This document shows positions 14,502 through 22,782 of a stretch of DNA of 64,000 nt, piece by piece. The stretch comes from Paracoccus endophyticus. Its GTDB lineage: Bacteria > Pseudomonadota > Alphaproteobacteria > Rhodobacterales > Rhodobacteraceae. The notes beneath the pieces were generated by a model. The model did not search any database. It was not told the origin of the DNA and saw only the letters and a program-made list of their open reading frames with translations. Numbering within the stretch: position 1 is the first letter of the stretch; each line of letters starts with the position of its first letter. A program made the position numbers and the translations under genes. The stretch spans positions 62,001-126,000 of the forward strand of contig NZ_QLUV01000010.1 of the NCBI RefSeq assembly GCF_003286075.1, in the 5' to 3' direction.

Positions 14502-16031
14502 ATGGCCACCACCGTGATCACCACGCCTGCACCGGGCCTCGACCCTGTCGTCAGCCCCGGCATTCCGTCGTCCATGGTCGAGGCGCTGCCCGCCTTCGGC
14601 TTTACCACCGCCGCCTATGTCGTCGCGGCCGTGCTGTTCATCCTGTCGCTGGGCGGGCTGTCGGGCCAGGAAAGCGCCAAGCGCGCGATCTGGTACGGCA
14701 TCGTCGGCATGGCTCTTGCGGTCGTGGCCACGCTGTTCGGGCCGGGCCTGCACAACTGGTGGCTGTCGCTGCTGATGATCGTCATCGGCGGGGCCGGCGG
14801 TTATGTCCTGGCGACCCGCGTGCAGATGACCGAGATGCCGCAGCTTGTCGCGGCGATGCACAGCCTTGTCGGTCTGGCGGCCGTGTTCATCGGCCTGAAC
14901 GCCCAGATCGAGATGGGCCGCGTGATGTGGGCCCGCGCGAACGGCGTCACCGACGTCTTCCGCGGATTTGCCGCCGTGCTGGCGCACAAGACCCCGGCCG
15001 AGATCGCCATGCTCAAGATCGAGGTGGCGCTGGGCGTGTTCATCGGCGCCGTGACCTTCACCGGGTCGGTCGTCGCTTATGGCAAGCTGGCCGGCAAGAT
15101 CGACGGCAAGCCGCGCAAGGTGCGGGGCGGCCACTGGACCAACCTTGCCGCGGCGCTGGTCGCGCTGCTGCTGACGCTGTTCTACGTCGCGGGCTGGGGT
15201 CCGGCGATGCTGTGGCTGCTGGTCATCATGCTGATCGCGGGCTTCATCGGCTGGTCGCTGATCATGGGGATCGGCGGGGCCGACATGCCGGTCGTGGTGT
15301 CGATGCTGAACAGCTATTCGGGCTGGGCGGCGGCGATGATCGGCTTCACCCTGTCCAACGACCTGCTGATCGTGGTGGGCGCGCTGGTGGGGTCCTCGGG
15401 TGCGATCCTGTCCTACATCATGTGCCGGGCGATGAACCGCAGCTTCATCAGCGTGATCCTGGGCGGCTTCGGCGGCGAGACGGGCCCCGCGATGGAGATC
15501 GAGGGCGAGCAGATCGCCATCGACGCCGAGGGCGTGGCCGCGGCCCTGAACGAGGCCGACAGCGTCATCATCGTCCCCGGCTATGGCATGGCCGTGGCGC
15601 AGGCGCAGCAGTCCGTGTCGGAACTGACGCGCAAGCTGCGCGCGGCGGGCAAGAAGGTGCGCTTTGCGATCCATCCGGTCGCCGGTCGCCTGCCCGGCCA
15701 CATGAACGTGCTGCTGGCCGAGGCCAAGGTGCCCTATGACATCGTGATGGAGATGGACGAGATCAACGAGGATTTCCCGTCCACCGACGTCGCCATCGTC
15801 ATCGGCTCGAACGACATCGTGAACCCGGCCGCGCAGGAAGACCCCAACAGCCCCATCGCCGGGATGCCGGTGCTGGAGGTCTGGAAGGCCAAGCATGTGT
15901 TCGTGTCCAAGCGCGGGCAGGGCACCGGCTATTCCGGCATCGAGAACCCGCTGTTCTACAAGGAAAACACGCGGATGTTCTATGGCGACGCCAAGAAGTC
16001 GATCGACGCGCTGCTGCCGATGATCGACTGA
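14502..16031 (+). CDS. pntB: NAD(P) transhydrogenase subunit beta
   Basis: A 509-residue beta subunit with many membrane helices in the first 300 residues and a C-terminal NADP-binding domain ([45 protein letters not shown]). It forms the proton channel and NADP site of the transhydrogenase. The start ATG 14502 follows AAGGAGG (14490-14496). The unit ends at a strong terminator, so pntA and pntB form a two-gene operon. Confidence 0.96.
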   Translation: MATTVITTPAPGLDPVVSPGIPSSMVEALPAFGFTTAAYVVAAVLFILSLGGLSGQESAKRAIWYGIVGMALAVVATLFGPGLHNWWLSLLMIVIGGAGGYVLATRVQMTEMPQLVAAMHSLVGLAAVFIGLNAQIEMGRVMWARANGVTDVFRGFAAVLAHKTPAEIAMLKIEVALGVFIGAVTFTGSVVAYGKLAGKIDGKPRKVRGGHWTNLAAALVALLLTLFYVAGWGPAMLWLLVIMLIAGFIGWSLIMGIGGADMPVVVSMLNSYSGWAAAMIGFTLSNDLLIVVGALVGSSGAILSYIMCRAMNRSFISVILGGFGGETGPAMEIEGEQIAIDAEGVAAALNEADSVIIVPGYGMAVAQAQQSVSELTRKLRAAGKKVRFAIHPVAGRLPGHMNVLLAEAKVPYDIVMEMDEINEDFPSTDVAIVIGSNDIVNPAAQEDPNSPIAGMPVLEVWKAKHVFVSKRGQGTGYSGIENPLFYKENTRMFYGDAKKSIDALLPMID

Positions 16032-16053
16032 CCGGACCGCACGCAGGCCCAAG

Positions 16054-16080
16054 CCCCCGCCCGACCGGCGGGGGTTTTCC
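16054..16080 (+). terminator. Intrinsic terminator after pntB
   Basis: Perfect 8-base stem CCCCCGCC / GGCGGGGG (16054-16061 and 16067-16074) with loop CGACC, followed by TTTT. Confidence 0.88.
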
Positions 16081-16157
16081 TTTGGCGCGGTCCTTGAACG
16101 GGAAGGCCCCCGCGCGGGACGCAGGGGCCTTGATGCCGAAAGCGGGCGGCGGTCCTG

Positions 16158-16667
16158 TCAGGGATTGATCTGGATCGGCGTGCCGTCCCGGACCATGGCA
16201 TAGATGTCCTCGATCTCGGCATCGGTCACGGCGATGCAGCCTGCCGTCCAGTCGCCCCGGATGGGCGCCAGCGCGCGCCCTTCGGGGCCCTGGCCGTGGA
16301 TGAAGATGTCGTTGCCGGGGTCCTGTCCCACCGACGCCGCGAACGCCACGTCCTGCGGGTCGGGATAGGAAATCCCGATGGACAGGTGATAGCGGCTGTC
16401 CGGGTTGCGCCGGTCGATGAAGTAGTTCCCCTCGGGCGTCTTGCCGTCGCCGGAAAACTGCTTGTGGCCCTGCGGCTCGTTCCCCAGGCTGACGTTGTAG
16501 GCCCCGATGATCGAACTGCCGCTGAACAGCAGCATCTGCCGGGCCGATTTGTTCACCACGACCTGCGTGACCGGGGGGCCGGAATACTGCTTGAACTTGC
16601 CCGGCCCGCACGAGGCGACCAGCGCCAGCAGCATCGCGGCCGACACGGCCCGCATGTGAATGGTCAT
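16158..16667 (-). CDS. L,D-transpeptidase-fold (YkuD) lipoprotein, YafK-like
   Basis: A 169-residue predicted lipoprotein (lipobox VASC, Cys20) with a YkuD catalytic domain. The active-site block shows His124 in FIHGQG and Cys144 in WTAGCIAVTD. The usual SHGC is replaced by TAGC, resembling the YafK branch, whose Escherichia coli member (DpaA) releases Lpp from peptidoglycan instead of cross-linking it. The protein would act in the periplasm on peptidoglycan. ATG 16667 is preferred over an upstream in-frame ATG because it opens directly into the signal peptide. Which reaction it performs is not decided by sequence alone. Confidence 0.8.
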   Translation of the reverse strand: MTIHMRAVSAAMLLALVASCGPGKFKQYSGPPVTQVVVNKSARQMLLFSGSSIIGAYNVSLGNEPQGHKQFSGDGKTPEGNYFIDRRNPDSRYHLSIGISYPDPQDVAFAASVGQDPGNDIFIHGQGPEGRALAPIRGDWTAGCIAVTDAEIEDIYAMVRDGTPIQINP

Positions 16668-16910
16668 GGTCCGTCCCCGCTTGACCCGCGTTTTTGGCGA
16701 CAATGGCCCACGTCGTGACCCCGCGCAACGCCGCGGCGATCACAACTGCGAAGGGAACATCCGGGCCCCGCGGGCGCGAAAGGTCCGCAGGGGTCTACCC
16801 CAGGGCCGCATTCGGCGCCCCGGGGCAGGCCGCCCGTGCCCTGCGACTGTCGGCGCAGACGCCGCGCGCGGGGCTTGCACAGGGCGCGGTTTGCGGTTTG
16901 TTTGCGGCGG

Positions 16911-18278
16911 ATGAGCGATCCGAACCCCGACCCGCACCAGCCCGCCGACCTCGCTGCGCCCGGCGTCATGGACCCGGTCGATCATCCGCTGCGCTATGCG
17001 ATGGTGAACGAGCTTCATGCCCGCCCGTCCCCGCGGCTGCAGGCGCCGGCGACGGCCGTGCTGGTGGCGTTCAAGGAACCCCGTGACGCCGCGAACCGCG
17101 ACCCGGCCGCCGACATTGCCCATCTGGCGGCCCTGGCCGTGCGTTACGGCGCCCCCGCGCCCCAGCCCGGCGCCAGCCATTATGCCGCGATGCTGGGCCG
17201 CCACCAGTTGCGGTGGGAGAATCATACGGAATTCGTGAGCTACGTGGCCTTCGCGCCGGGGCTGCCAGAGCGGCCGTTCGATCCGTCCGCGGCGGCGATC
17301 CTGCCGGCCGCCTGGCAGGCGACCGCCCCCGGCCGCCGCGTGGTGGCGGCCATGGTCCAGATCGACCTGCTGCCCGAGGATACGACCCGGATCGGCGACC
17401 GGCTGGCGGGGATGTTCGCCGAGGACGGGCTGAGCGTGGCGGGCGTCCTGGACGGGCAGGGGGTGATCGCGACCGATTTTCGCATCGACGCGGCGGGCTG
17501 GACGCGCTTTGCCGTTTTCGTTCGCCCCGAGGTGGGGCCGGGCCGCATCGGCCGCCTTGTCCAGCGCCTGCTGGAGCTGGAGACCTATCGCGCGATGTCC
17601 ATGCTGGGCCTGCCGCGCGTGCGGGCGCTGACCGCGCGGCTGAACGCGCTCGAGCCGCGGCTGGCCGCGCTGATCGCCCCCGACCAGGCCCGCCAGCCCG
17701 ACCAGGTGCTGGCCGACCTGCTGGCCGTCTCGGCCGAGCTTGAGGCCGCCGCGACCCAGCATCAGTTCCGCTTTGGCGCCACCGCCGCCTATGACGCCAT
17801 CGTCTCGGACCGCATCGAGGCCCTGCGCGAGGTGCGGTTCCAGGGCCGCCAGACCATCGCCGAGTTCATGACGCGCCGGTTCGAGCCTGCGATGCGGACG
17901 ATCCGGTCCGCGGAGCGGCGCCTGGCCGAGATGCTGGACCGCGCGGCGCGGGCGGGCGAGTTGCTGCGGACCCGCGTCGATGTGCAGCGCAGCGCGCAGA
18001 ACCAGGCGCTGCTGGAACGCATGGACCGCCGCGCCGACCTGCAACTGCGGCTGCAACACACCGTCGAGGGGCTGTCGGTGGTGGCGATCAGCTATTATGC
18101 CGTCGGGCTGATCGGCTATGCCGCCTATCCGCTGGCCCATGCGCTGGCGATCGACAAGGCGGTGGTGATTGCGGCGCTGACGCCTCTGGTGGTGGGGGCG
18201 GTCTGGTGGGCGATGCGCCGTGTCCGCGCCGGGCTGCATCGCGCCGCCGGCGACCACGCGGGGCATGGGGATCTGTGA
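16911..18278 (+). CDS. DUF3422 family membrane-anchored protein
   Basis: A 455-residue protein of the DUF3422 family, function unknown. The typical N terminus is HPLRYAMVNELHARPSPRL; a long middle part rich in Arg, Leu and Glu suggests helices or coiled coil (about residues 270-380); two hydrophobic segments close to the C terminus (VVAISYYAVGLIGYAAYPLA and VVIAALTPLVVGAVWW) anchor it in the membrane. Start ATG 16911 is the first codon giving the family N terminus. The family is common in alpha- and betaproteobacteria. Confidence 0.85.
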   Translation: MSDPNPDPHQPADLAAPGVMDPVDHPLRYAMVNELHARPSPRLQAPATAVLVAFKEPRDAANRDPAADIAHLAALAVRYGAPAPQPGASHYAAMLGRHQLRWENHTEFVSYVAFAPGLPERPFDPSAAAILPAAWQATAPGRRVVAAMVQIDLLPEDTTRIGDRLAGMFAEDGLSVAGVLDGQGVIATDFRIDAAGWTRFAVFVRPEVGPGRIGRLVQRLLELETYRAMSMLGLPRVRALTARLNALEPRLAALIAPDQARQPDQVLADLLAVSAELEAAATQHQFRFGATAAYDAIVSDRIEALREVRFQGRQTIAEFMTRRFEPAMRTIRSAERRLAEMLDRAARAGELLRTRVDVQRSAQNQALLERMDRRADLQLRLQHTVEGLSVVAISYYAVGLIGYAAYPLAHALAIDKAVVIAALTPLVVGAVWWAMRRVRAGLHRAAGDHAGHGDL

Positions 18279-18351
18279 CGCTCGCGCCGCCGTGACTTGC
18301 CCAGCCCCTGGCCTGCGGGCAGGATGGCCCCCCATGGTGAAGGAGCCGACG

Positions 18352-18426
18352 ATGACCCGATACCTTGCCCTTGCCGCCCTGCTGGTGCTGTCGGCCTGCG
18401 GCGTTCCGCTGGTGCCGTTGATCTGA
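18352..18426 (+). CDS. 24-residue putative lipoprotein
   Basis: A very short frame coding for a charged Met-Thr-Arg start, a hydrophobic core and the lipobox VLSAC at Cys16, leaving only a nonapeptide after lipidation (CGVPLVPLI). It has a good ribosome-binding site AAGGAG at 18340-18345, seven bases from the ATG, and ends two bases before the next gene. Tiny lipoproteins of this kind (entericidin-like) are usually missed. Function unknown. It could also be a translated leader for the ArsC-like gene. Confidence 0.5.
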   Translation: MTRYLALAALLVLSACGVPLVPLI

Positions 18427-18427
18427 C

Positions 18428-18772
18428 ATGGCCGGCACGCTGCGGATGCTGGGTCTGGCCCATTGCTCGACCTGCCAGAAGGCGCAGGCCGCGCTGCAGG
18501 ACGCCGGCTGGACCGTCACGTTCCGCGACGTCAAGGACGAGCCGCTGTCCGAGGACGAGCGGCGCACGCTGGTTGAGGCGTTCGGCGACCGCCTGGTGAA
18601 CCGCGCCAGCCTGACCTGGCGCGCCATGTCCGAGGAGGAGCGCGCCGCCGATGCGGTCGCCATGCTGGGCGAGCGTCCCTCGGTGATGAAGCGTCCGGTC
18701 ATCCTTGCGGGCGACCAGCGCCTGCTGGGCTGGACCGCGACCGTCAAGCGCGCGATGGGCGTGCCGGCCTGA
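18428..18772 (+). CDS. ArsC/Spx-family reductase (YffB-like)
   Basis: A 114-residue thioredoxin-fold protein of the ArsC/Spx superfamily. The N-terminal CxxC motif HCSTCQKA has Cys13 and Cys16. The block LVNRASLTWRAM matches the NRR(S/T)TWR region of YffB-type members, and the C-terminal KRPVIL is the conserved cis-Pro region. These proteins are thought to be glutathione-dependent thiol reductases; true arsenate reduction is not implied and no ars genes are nearby. It starts two bases after the tiny lipoprotein frame. Confidence 0.8.
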   Translation: MAGTLRMLGLAHCSTCQKAQAALQDAGWTVTFRDVKDEPLSEDERRTLVEAFGDRLVNRASLTWRAMSEEERAADAVAMLGERPSVMKRPVILAGDQRLLGWTATVKRAMGVPA

Positions 18773-18788
18773 CGCCCGGGGCGCCCCG

Positions 18789-19409
18789 TCAGACCACATA
18801 GCGGTCGCGCCGGTGATTGATCGCGATCACCAGGTTGACGACGCCCGCCCCCAGCGCCGACCACAGCACCCGGTCCCAGGGCAGGATCATCGCGGCGGCA
18901 GCGAACAGCACCGCGTCAAAGCCCATCTGCACCCAGCCGGCCCTGATGCCCAACCGGTCCTGCAGGTCCACCGCCACGATGCCGATGCCGCCCAGGCTGG
19001 CGCGGTGGCGAAACAGGGCCAGCAACGCCGCCCCCGAGGTGAAGCCTGCCAGCACTGCCGCCGCGCCGGGATGCAGCCGGTCGAACCCCACAAGCGCCGG
19101 CAGCACCAGGCTGACGGCGACCATGATCAGCACGCAGGCCAGTGTCCGCACCGTGAAGGCCAGTCCCAGGCGACGATAGCCGAAGCCATAGAACGGCAGG
19201 CTGAGGACCAGATAGACCGGCCCGAACGCATAGCCGCTTTGATAGGAAATCAGCAGCGCCAGCCCCGCCATCTGCCCGGTGATCAGCCCGGCGCTGGCCA
19301 GCAGGAACGCCCCAAAGCCCGCCATGGCGGCACCGAAGACCATGCCCTGTGCGTCCTCGGCGGCCGTGTGGCGGGCAGGGGGCAGCAAGGGGGCGGTATG
19401 GGGCGGCAT
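18789..19409 (-). CDS. YitT/DUF161 family membrane protein
   Basis: A 206-residue integral membrane protein with about five helices (GAAMAGFGAFLLASAGL, GLALLISYQSGYAFGPVYL, LACVLIMVAVSLVLPALV and two more). Its sequence pattern matches the YitT membrane family of unknown function, in which an early Gly-rich TGQMAG loop is typical. The start is either ATG 19409 or ATG 19343 (MVFGAAMAGF), the latter with GAGGA upstream. It ends 17 bases from the convergent ArsC-like gene. Confidence 0.75.
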   Translation of the reverse strand: MPPHTAPLLPPARHTAAEDAQGMVFGAAMAGFGAFLLASAGLITGQMAGLALLISYQSGYAFGPVYLVLSLPFYGFGYRRLGLAFTVRTLACVLIMVAVSLVLPALVGFDRLHPGAAAVLAGFTSGAALLALFRHRASLGGIGIVAVDLQDRLGIRAGWVQMGFDAVLFAAAAMILPWDRVLWSALGAGVVNLVIAINHRRDRYVV

Positions 19410-19534
19410 CGACGGGACCAGGGAGAAAGGGCCAGGGGGAGCAAGCGGCGGGACCGACCGGGCGGGACTGCGCGGGCAGCGATGGGGCCGTCCATGCCGC
19501 GCGGCCGTGATCTTGTCCACCCCGCGCCGGCGCG

Positions 19535-20479
19535 TCAGCCCGGCCGGTCCAGCGCCCCGATGCGCCGGGTCAGCAGGTCGAAGAACGCAGGCCCATCCAC
19601 ATCGCGCATGAACAGGGCGTTCGCCGCCCGCCCGCTGACGCCCCACCAGTCGGCGACGGTCATGCCGGTGGTCCACCGGCCCTGCGTCTCGATCTCGACG
19701 TTGATGCGGCGGCCGGAAAACAGCTCGGGCGCGACCAGCCAGGCGACCGCGCAGGGATCGTGCAGCGGCGCGCCCTCGTGGCCGTATTTCGCCTTGTCGA
19801 AGCGTTCGAAGAAATCGGTCCAGCTGGCCACCGCGCGTCCGACCGGCCCGGTGGCGGCCATCGCGTCCACCCATGCCCGGCTGGTCAGCGCCCGGTGCGT
19901 CACGTCCAGCGGCATCATCACCAGGTCCACGCCGGCGGCCAGGACCTCGGCGGCGGCCTCGGGATCGACGAAGACGTTGAACTCGGCGGCGGGGGTGACG
20001 TTGCCCACCTCGAAATAGGCGCCGCCCATCATGACGATCCGGGCCACGCGCGGGATGATGTCGGGGGCGCGGCGAAAGGCCGATGCGATGTTGGTCAGCG
20101 GGCCGATCGGGACCAGTGTGATGGTGCCCGCCGCCTCGCGCCGCAGCGTGTCGATGATGAAATCGACGGCGTGCGTATCCTGCAGCGGCATGGCGGGCGC
20201 GGGCAGGTCCACGCCGTCCAGCCCGGTCTTGCCGTGGACATGTTCGGCCGTGACCAGCCGGCGTGTCAGCGGTGCGTCGCAGCCGGCAAAGACCGGCACA
20301 TCCGGGCGGCCGGCCAGCTCGCACACGATCCGCGCGTTGCGCGCGGTCAGCGGCAGCGGGACATTGCCCGCGACCGCCGTGATGCCCAGGACCTGCAGTT
20401 CGGGCGAGGCCAGCGCCAGCAGGATGGCGACGGCATCGTCCTGCCCCGGATCGGTGTCGATGATGATCTTGCATGGCAT
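19535..20479 (-). CDS. Inosine-uridine type nucleoside hydrolase
   Basis: A 314-residue calcium-dependent nucleoside N-ribohydrolase that splits nucleosides into ribose and base for salvage. The N-terminal metal-binding motif DTDPGQDDA, the VIGPLTNIA-like block VPIGPLTNIA, MMGGAYF and HDPCAVAW near residue 240 are all family signatures. Start ATG 20479 gives the usual MPxKIIIDTDPG beginning. Base preference cannot be told from sequence. It stands alone in this window. Confidence 0.9.
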   Translation of the reverse strand: MPCKIIIDTDPGQDDAVAILLALASPELQVLGITAVAGNVPLPLTARNARIVCELAGRPDVPVFAGCDAPLTRRLVTAEHVHGKTGLDGVDLPAPAMPLQDTHAVDFIIDTLRREAAGTITLVPIGPLTNIASAFRRAPDIIPRVARIVMMGGAYFEVGNVTPAAEFNVFVDPEAAAEVLAAGVDLVMMPLDVTHRALTSRAWVDAMAATGPVGRAVASWTDFFERFDKAKYGHEGAPLHDPCAVAWLVAPELFSGRRINVEIETQGRWTTGMTVADWWGVSGRAANALFMRDVDGPAFFDLLTRRIGALDRPG

Positions 20480-20574
20480 CGGCGGCCCCCCGGGACTGGA
20501 TGAGCCGCCTTGATAGGCCTCAGGCCGGTCGCCCGTCAAAGGCCTCTGGCTTGGGCGCCGCCGCCGCCGTGGCG

Positions 20575-21576
20575 TCAGCCATCGACATCGACCTGCTGGA
20601 TCAGCTTCAGCGCGTCGGGCCGCAGGCGCGAGATCTCGGTCAGATCGACGCTGTCGGGCGTGAACTCGCCCCAGCTTTGCACCACCGGGGACAGCGCCAC
20701 GCCCGATTTGATCGGGAATTCATAGTTCGTCTCGGCGTAGATCTTCTGCGCGGTGTCGCTGGCCAGGAACTCCATCAGCTTGAGCGCGGCGTCCTTGTTG
20801 GGCGCCGATGTTGTCATCGCCACGCCCGAGACGTTCACATGGGTGCCGCCGTCCTCGAACTTCGGAAACACGATGCGGACGGATTCGGCCCATGCCTTCT
20901 GTTCCGGGTCCTCGAGCATCTTGCCCATGTAGTAGGTGTTGCCCAGGCTGATGTCGCATTCGCCGGCCCAGATCGACTTGACCTGGTCGCGGTCGCCGCC
21001 CTCGGGCTTTTTCGCCAGGTTGGCCTTGATCCCTTCCAGCCATTGCGTCGTCGCCTCGGGGCCGTGGTGGGCCAGATAAGCCGCGGTCAGGGCGACGTTA
21101 TAGTCGTTGGTGAACGACCGGGTGCAGATGCGGCCCTTCCATTTCGGATCGGCCAGATCCTCGTAGGTCGTGACCTCGCCGTCGGCCACGCGGTCCTTGC
21201 TGGCATAGACGATGCGCGCGCGCGTGGTCAGCCCGTACCAGTGATGGTCCGCGTCGCGCAGGTTGGCGGGAATGGCCGCGTCCAGGGCCGCGTCCTGCAC
21301 GGCTTGGGTCACGCCCGCGTCCTTGACCTCGCCCAGGCGCGCCACGTCCACGGTCAGGATCAGGTCGGCGGGCGAGCGGTCGCCCTCGGCCTTCAGCTTC
21401 TCGACCAGGCCCTTGTCCACGAAGGCCACGTTCACGGGAATGCCGGTTTCGGCGGTGAACGCATCCAGAAGCGGCTGGATCAGCTCGGGCTGGCGGTGGG
21501 AATAGATGTTCACCTCTTGCGCCAGCGCGGGCATCGCGGTCGAGCCGATGAGGGCGGCCAGGATCAGTCGGGTCAT
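20575..21576 (-). CDS. Iron(III) ABC transporter substrate-binding protein (FutA/FbpA type)
   Basis: A 333-residue periplasmic binding protein with a signal peptide cut after ALA (residue 19). The mature N terminus EVNIYSHRQP and the twin-tyrosine region GNTYYMGKM are typical of FutA/FbpA proteins that bind ferric iron. Length fits the family. No permease or ATPase gene lies next to it, so the transporter would have to be coded elsewhere. Regulation by an iron regulator is likely but I see no clear operator. Confidence 0.88.
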   Translation of the reverse strand: MTRLILAALIGSTAMPALAQEVNIYSHRQPELIQPLLDAFTAETGIPVNVAFVDKGLVEKLKAEGDRSPADLILTVDVARLGEVKDAGVTQAVQDAALDAAIPANLRDADHHWYGLTTRARIVYASKDRVADGEVTTYEDLADPKWKGRICTRSFTNDYNVALTAAYLAHHGPEATTQWLEGIKANLAKKPEGGDRDQVKSIWAGECDISLGNTYYMGKMLEDPEQKAWAESVRIVFPKFEDGGTHVNVSGVAMTTSAPNKDAALKLMEFLASDTAQKIYAETNYEFPIKSGVALSPVVQSWGEFTPDSVDLTEISRLRPDALKLIQQVDVDG

Positions 21577-21726
21577 GGTTGAGTCCTTTGGTCAAGCTAT
21601 GGGGCTGGTGTGGCGCAGCCGGTGCGAGCCGTCAATACCCGACTAAACTGCTTTATTTCTGACAGGCCCGGTCCGGCGATGCGCCCGGGCGGTTGCGGGG
21701 TCGGGACGAGTGCCCATATCGCCGGG

Positions 21727-22740
21727 ATGCAGCGCCGTGATCTTCTTCGGGCGGGGCTGGCCGTGCTGGCCGCACCCGCCATCCTGGCGACCGCGCGGAC
21801 GGCGCGGGCTGCCGCCGCCGCCGTGGGCGCCGTGCTGGACGACGCGCAGGGGCTGGACCGCCTGCGCGCCGTCGCCGTGTGGCGCGACGGGGCCGAGGTG
21901 GCCGCGCGCGGCTATGGCGGCTTTGATCCCGACCGGCCCACCAACATCAAGTCCGCGTCCAAGTCGGTGATTTCGGCCCTGGCCGGTATCGCCATCGCGC
22001 GGGGCCTGTTGCAGGGTCCTGACCAGCGCATCGCGCCCCTTCTGGCGGCGGACCTGCCGCCCGATCCCGATCCGCGGCTGGCGCGCATCACGCTGGGGCA
22101 CCTTCTGTCCATGCAGGCCGGCCTGCAGCGCCAGTCGGGGCCGAATTACGGGCGCTGGGTCGGCAGCCGGAACTGGGTCCGCGCGGCGCCGGCCGCCCCG
22201 TTCGAGACCGAGCCGGGCGGACGGATGCTGTATTCGACCGCCTCGTCGCATCTGGTGTCGGCGATCCTGGCGCAGGTCGGCGGACGGCCGACGCTGGCGC
22301 TGGCCCGCGACTGGCTGGGCGGCATTCCCGGCTTTGCCATTGCCGACTGGGAACGCGACCCGCAGGGCATTCACCTGGGCGGCAACCAGATGGCGATGAG
22401 CACGCGGTCGCTGTTGGCGTTCGGCGCGGCCTATGCGGCGGGCGGCGCGGGCGTGATTCCGTCCGGCTGGGTCCTGGAAAGCTGGCGGCGGCGGACGGCC
22501 TCGTTCTTCACGGGCGAGGATTACGGCTATGGCTGGTTCCTGTCGCGGATCGGCGGGCGGCCGGTGCGCTATGGCTGGGGCTATGGCGGCCAGATGATCT
22601 ATGTCTTTCCCGCCGCACCGGGCACGCCCGCCGCGGCCGTCGCGATGACCAGCGACCCCGACCGGCCCTCGGCCCGCAGCGGATACCGCGACGACCTGCA
22701 CCGGCTGGCCGGGCGCGTCGTTGCCGCGCTGGCGGCCTGA
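21727..22740 (+). CDS. Serine hydrolase of the beta-lactamase/class C family, Tat-exported
   Basis: A 337-residue protein with a twin-arginine signal (MQRRDLLRAGLAVL... ARA). The active-site SxxK reads SASK in IKSASKSV, with a second motif YSTAS in place of YxN and a C-terminal GWGYGG in place of KTG. Relatives include class C beta-lactamases, D-alanyl-D-alanine carboxypeptidases and esterases, so the substrate is open. The start ATG 21727 opens directly into the Tat motif; an in-frame upstream start would hide it. The protein acts outside the cytoplasm. Confidence 0.8.
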   Translation: MQRRDLLRAGLAVLAAPAILATARTARAAAAAVGAVLDDAQGLDRLRAVAVWRDGAEVAARGYGGFDPDRPTNIKSASKSVISALAGIAIARGLLQGPDQRIAPLLAADLPPDPDPRLARITLGHLLSMQAGLQRQSGPNYGRWVGSRNWVRAAPAAPFETEPGGRMLYSTASSHLVSAILAQVGGRPTLALARDWLGGIPGFAIADWERDPQGIHLGGNQMAMSTRSLLAFGAAYAAGGAGVIPSGWVLESWRRRTASFFTGEDYGYGWFLSRIGGRPVRYGWGYGGQMIYVFPAAPGTPAAAVAMTSDPDRPSARSGYRDDLHRLAGRVVAALAA

Positions 22741-22782
22741 GGCGGCGTTGACGCCCCGGGCCTGCCGCGCTAACCGCCGCGC

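Noticed and set aside
18428..18772. Arsenate reductase
   Set aside because: The NRASLTWR block and lack of ars neighbours fit the YffB branch better than true ArsC.
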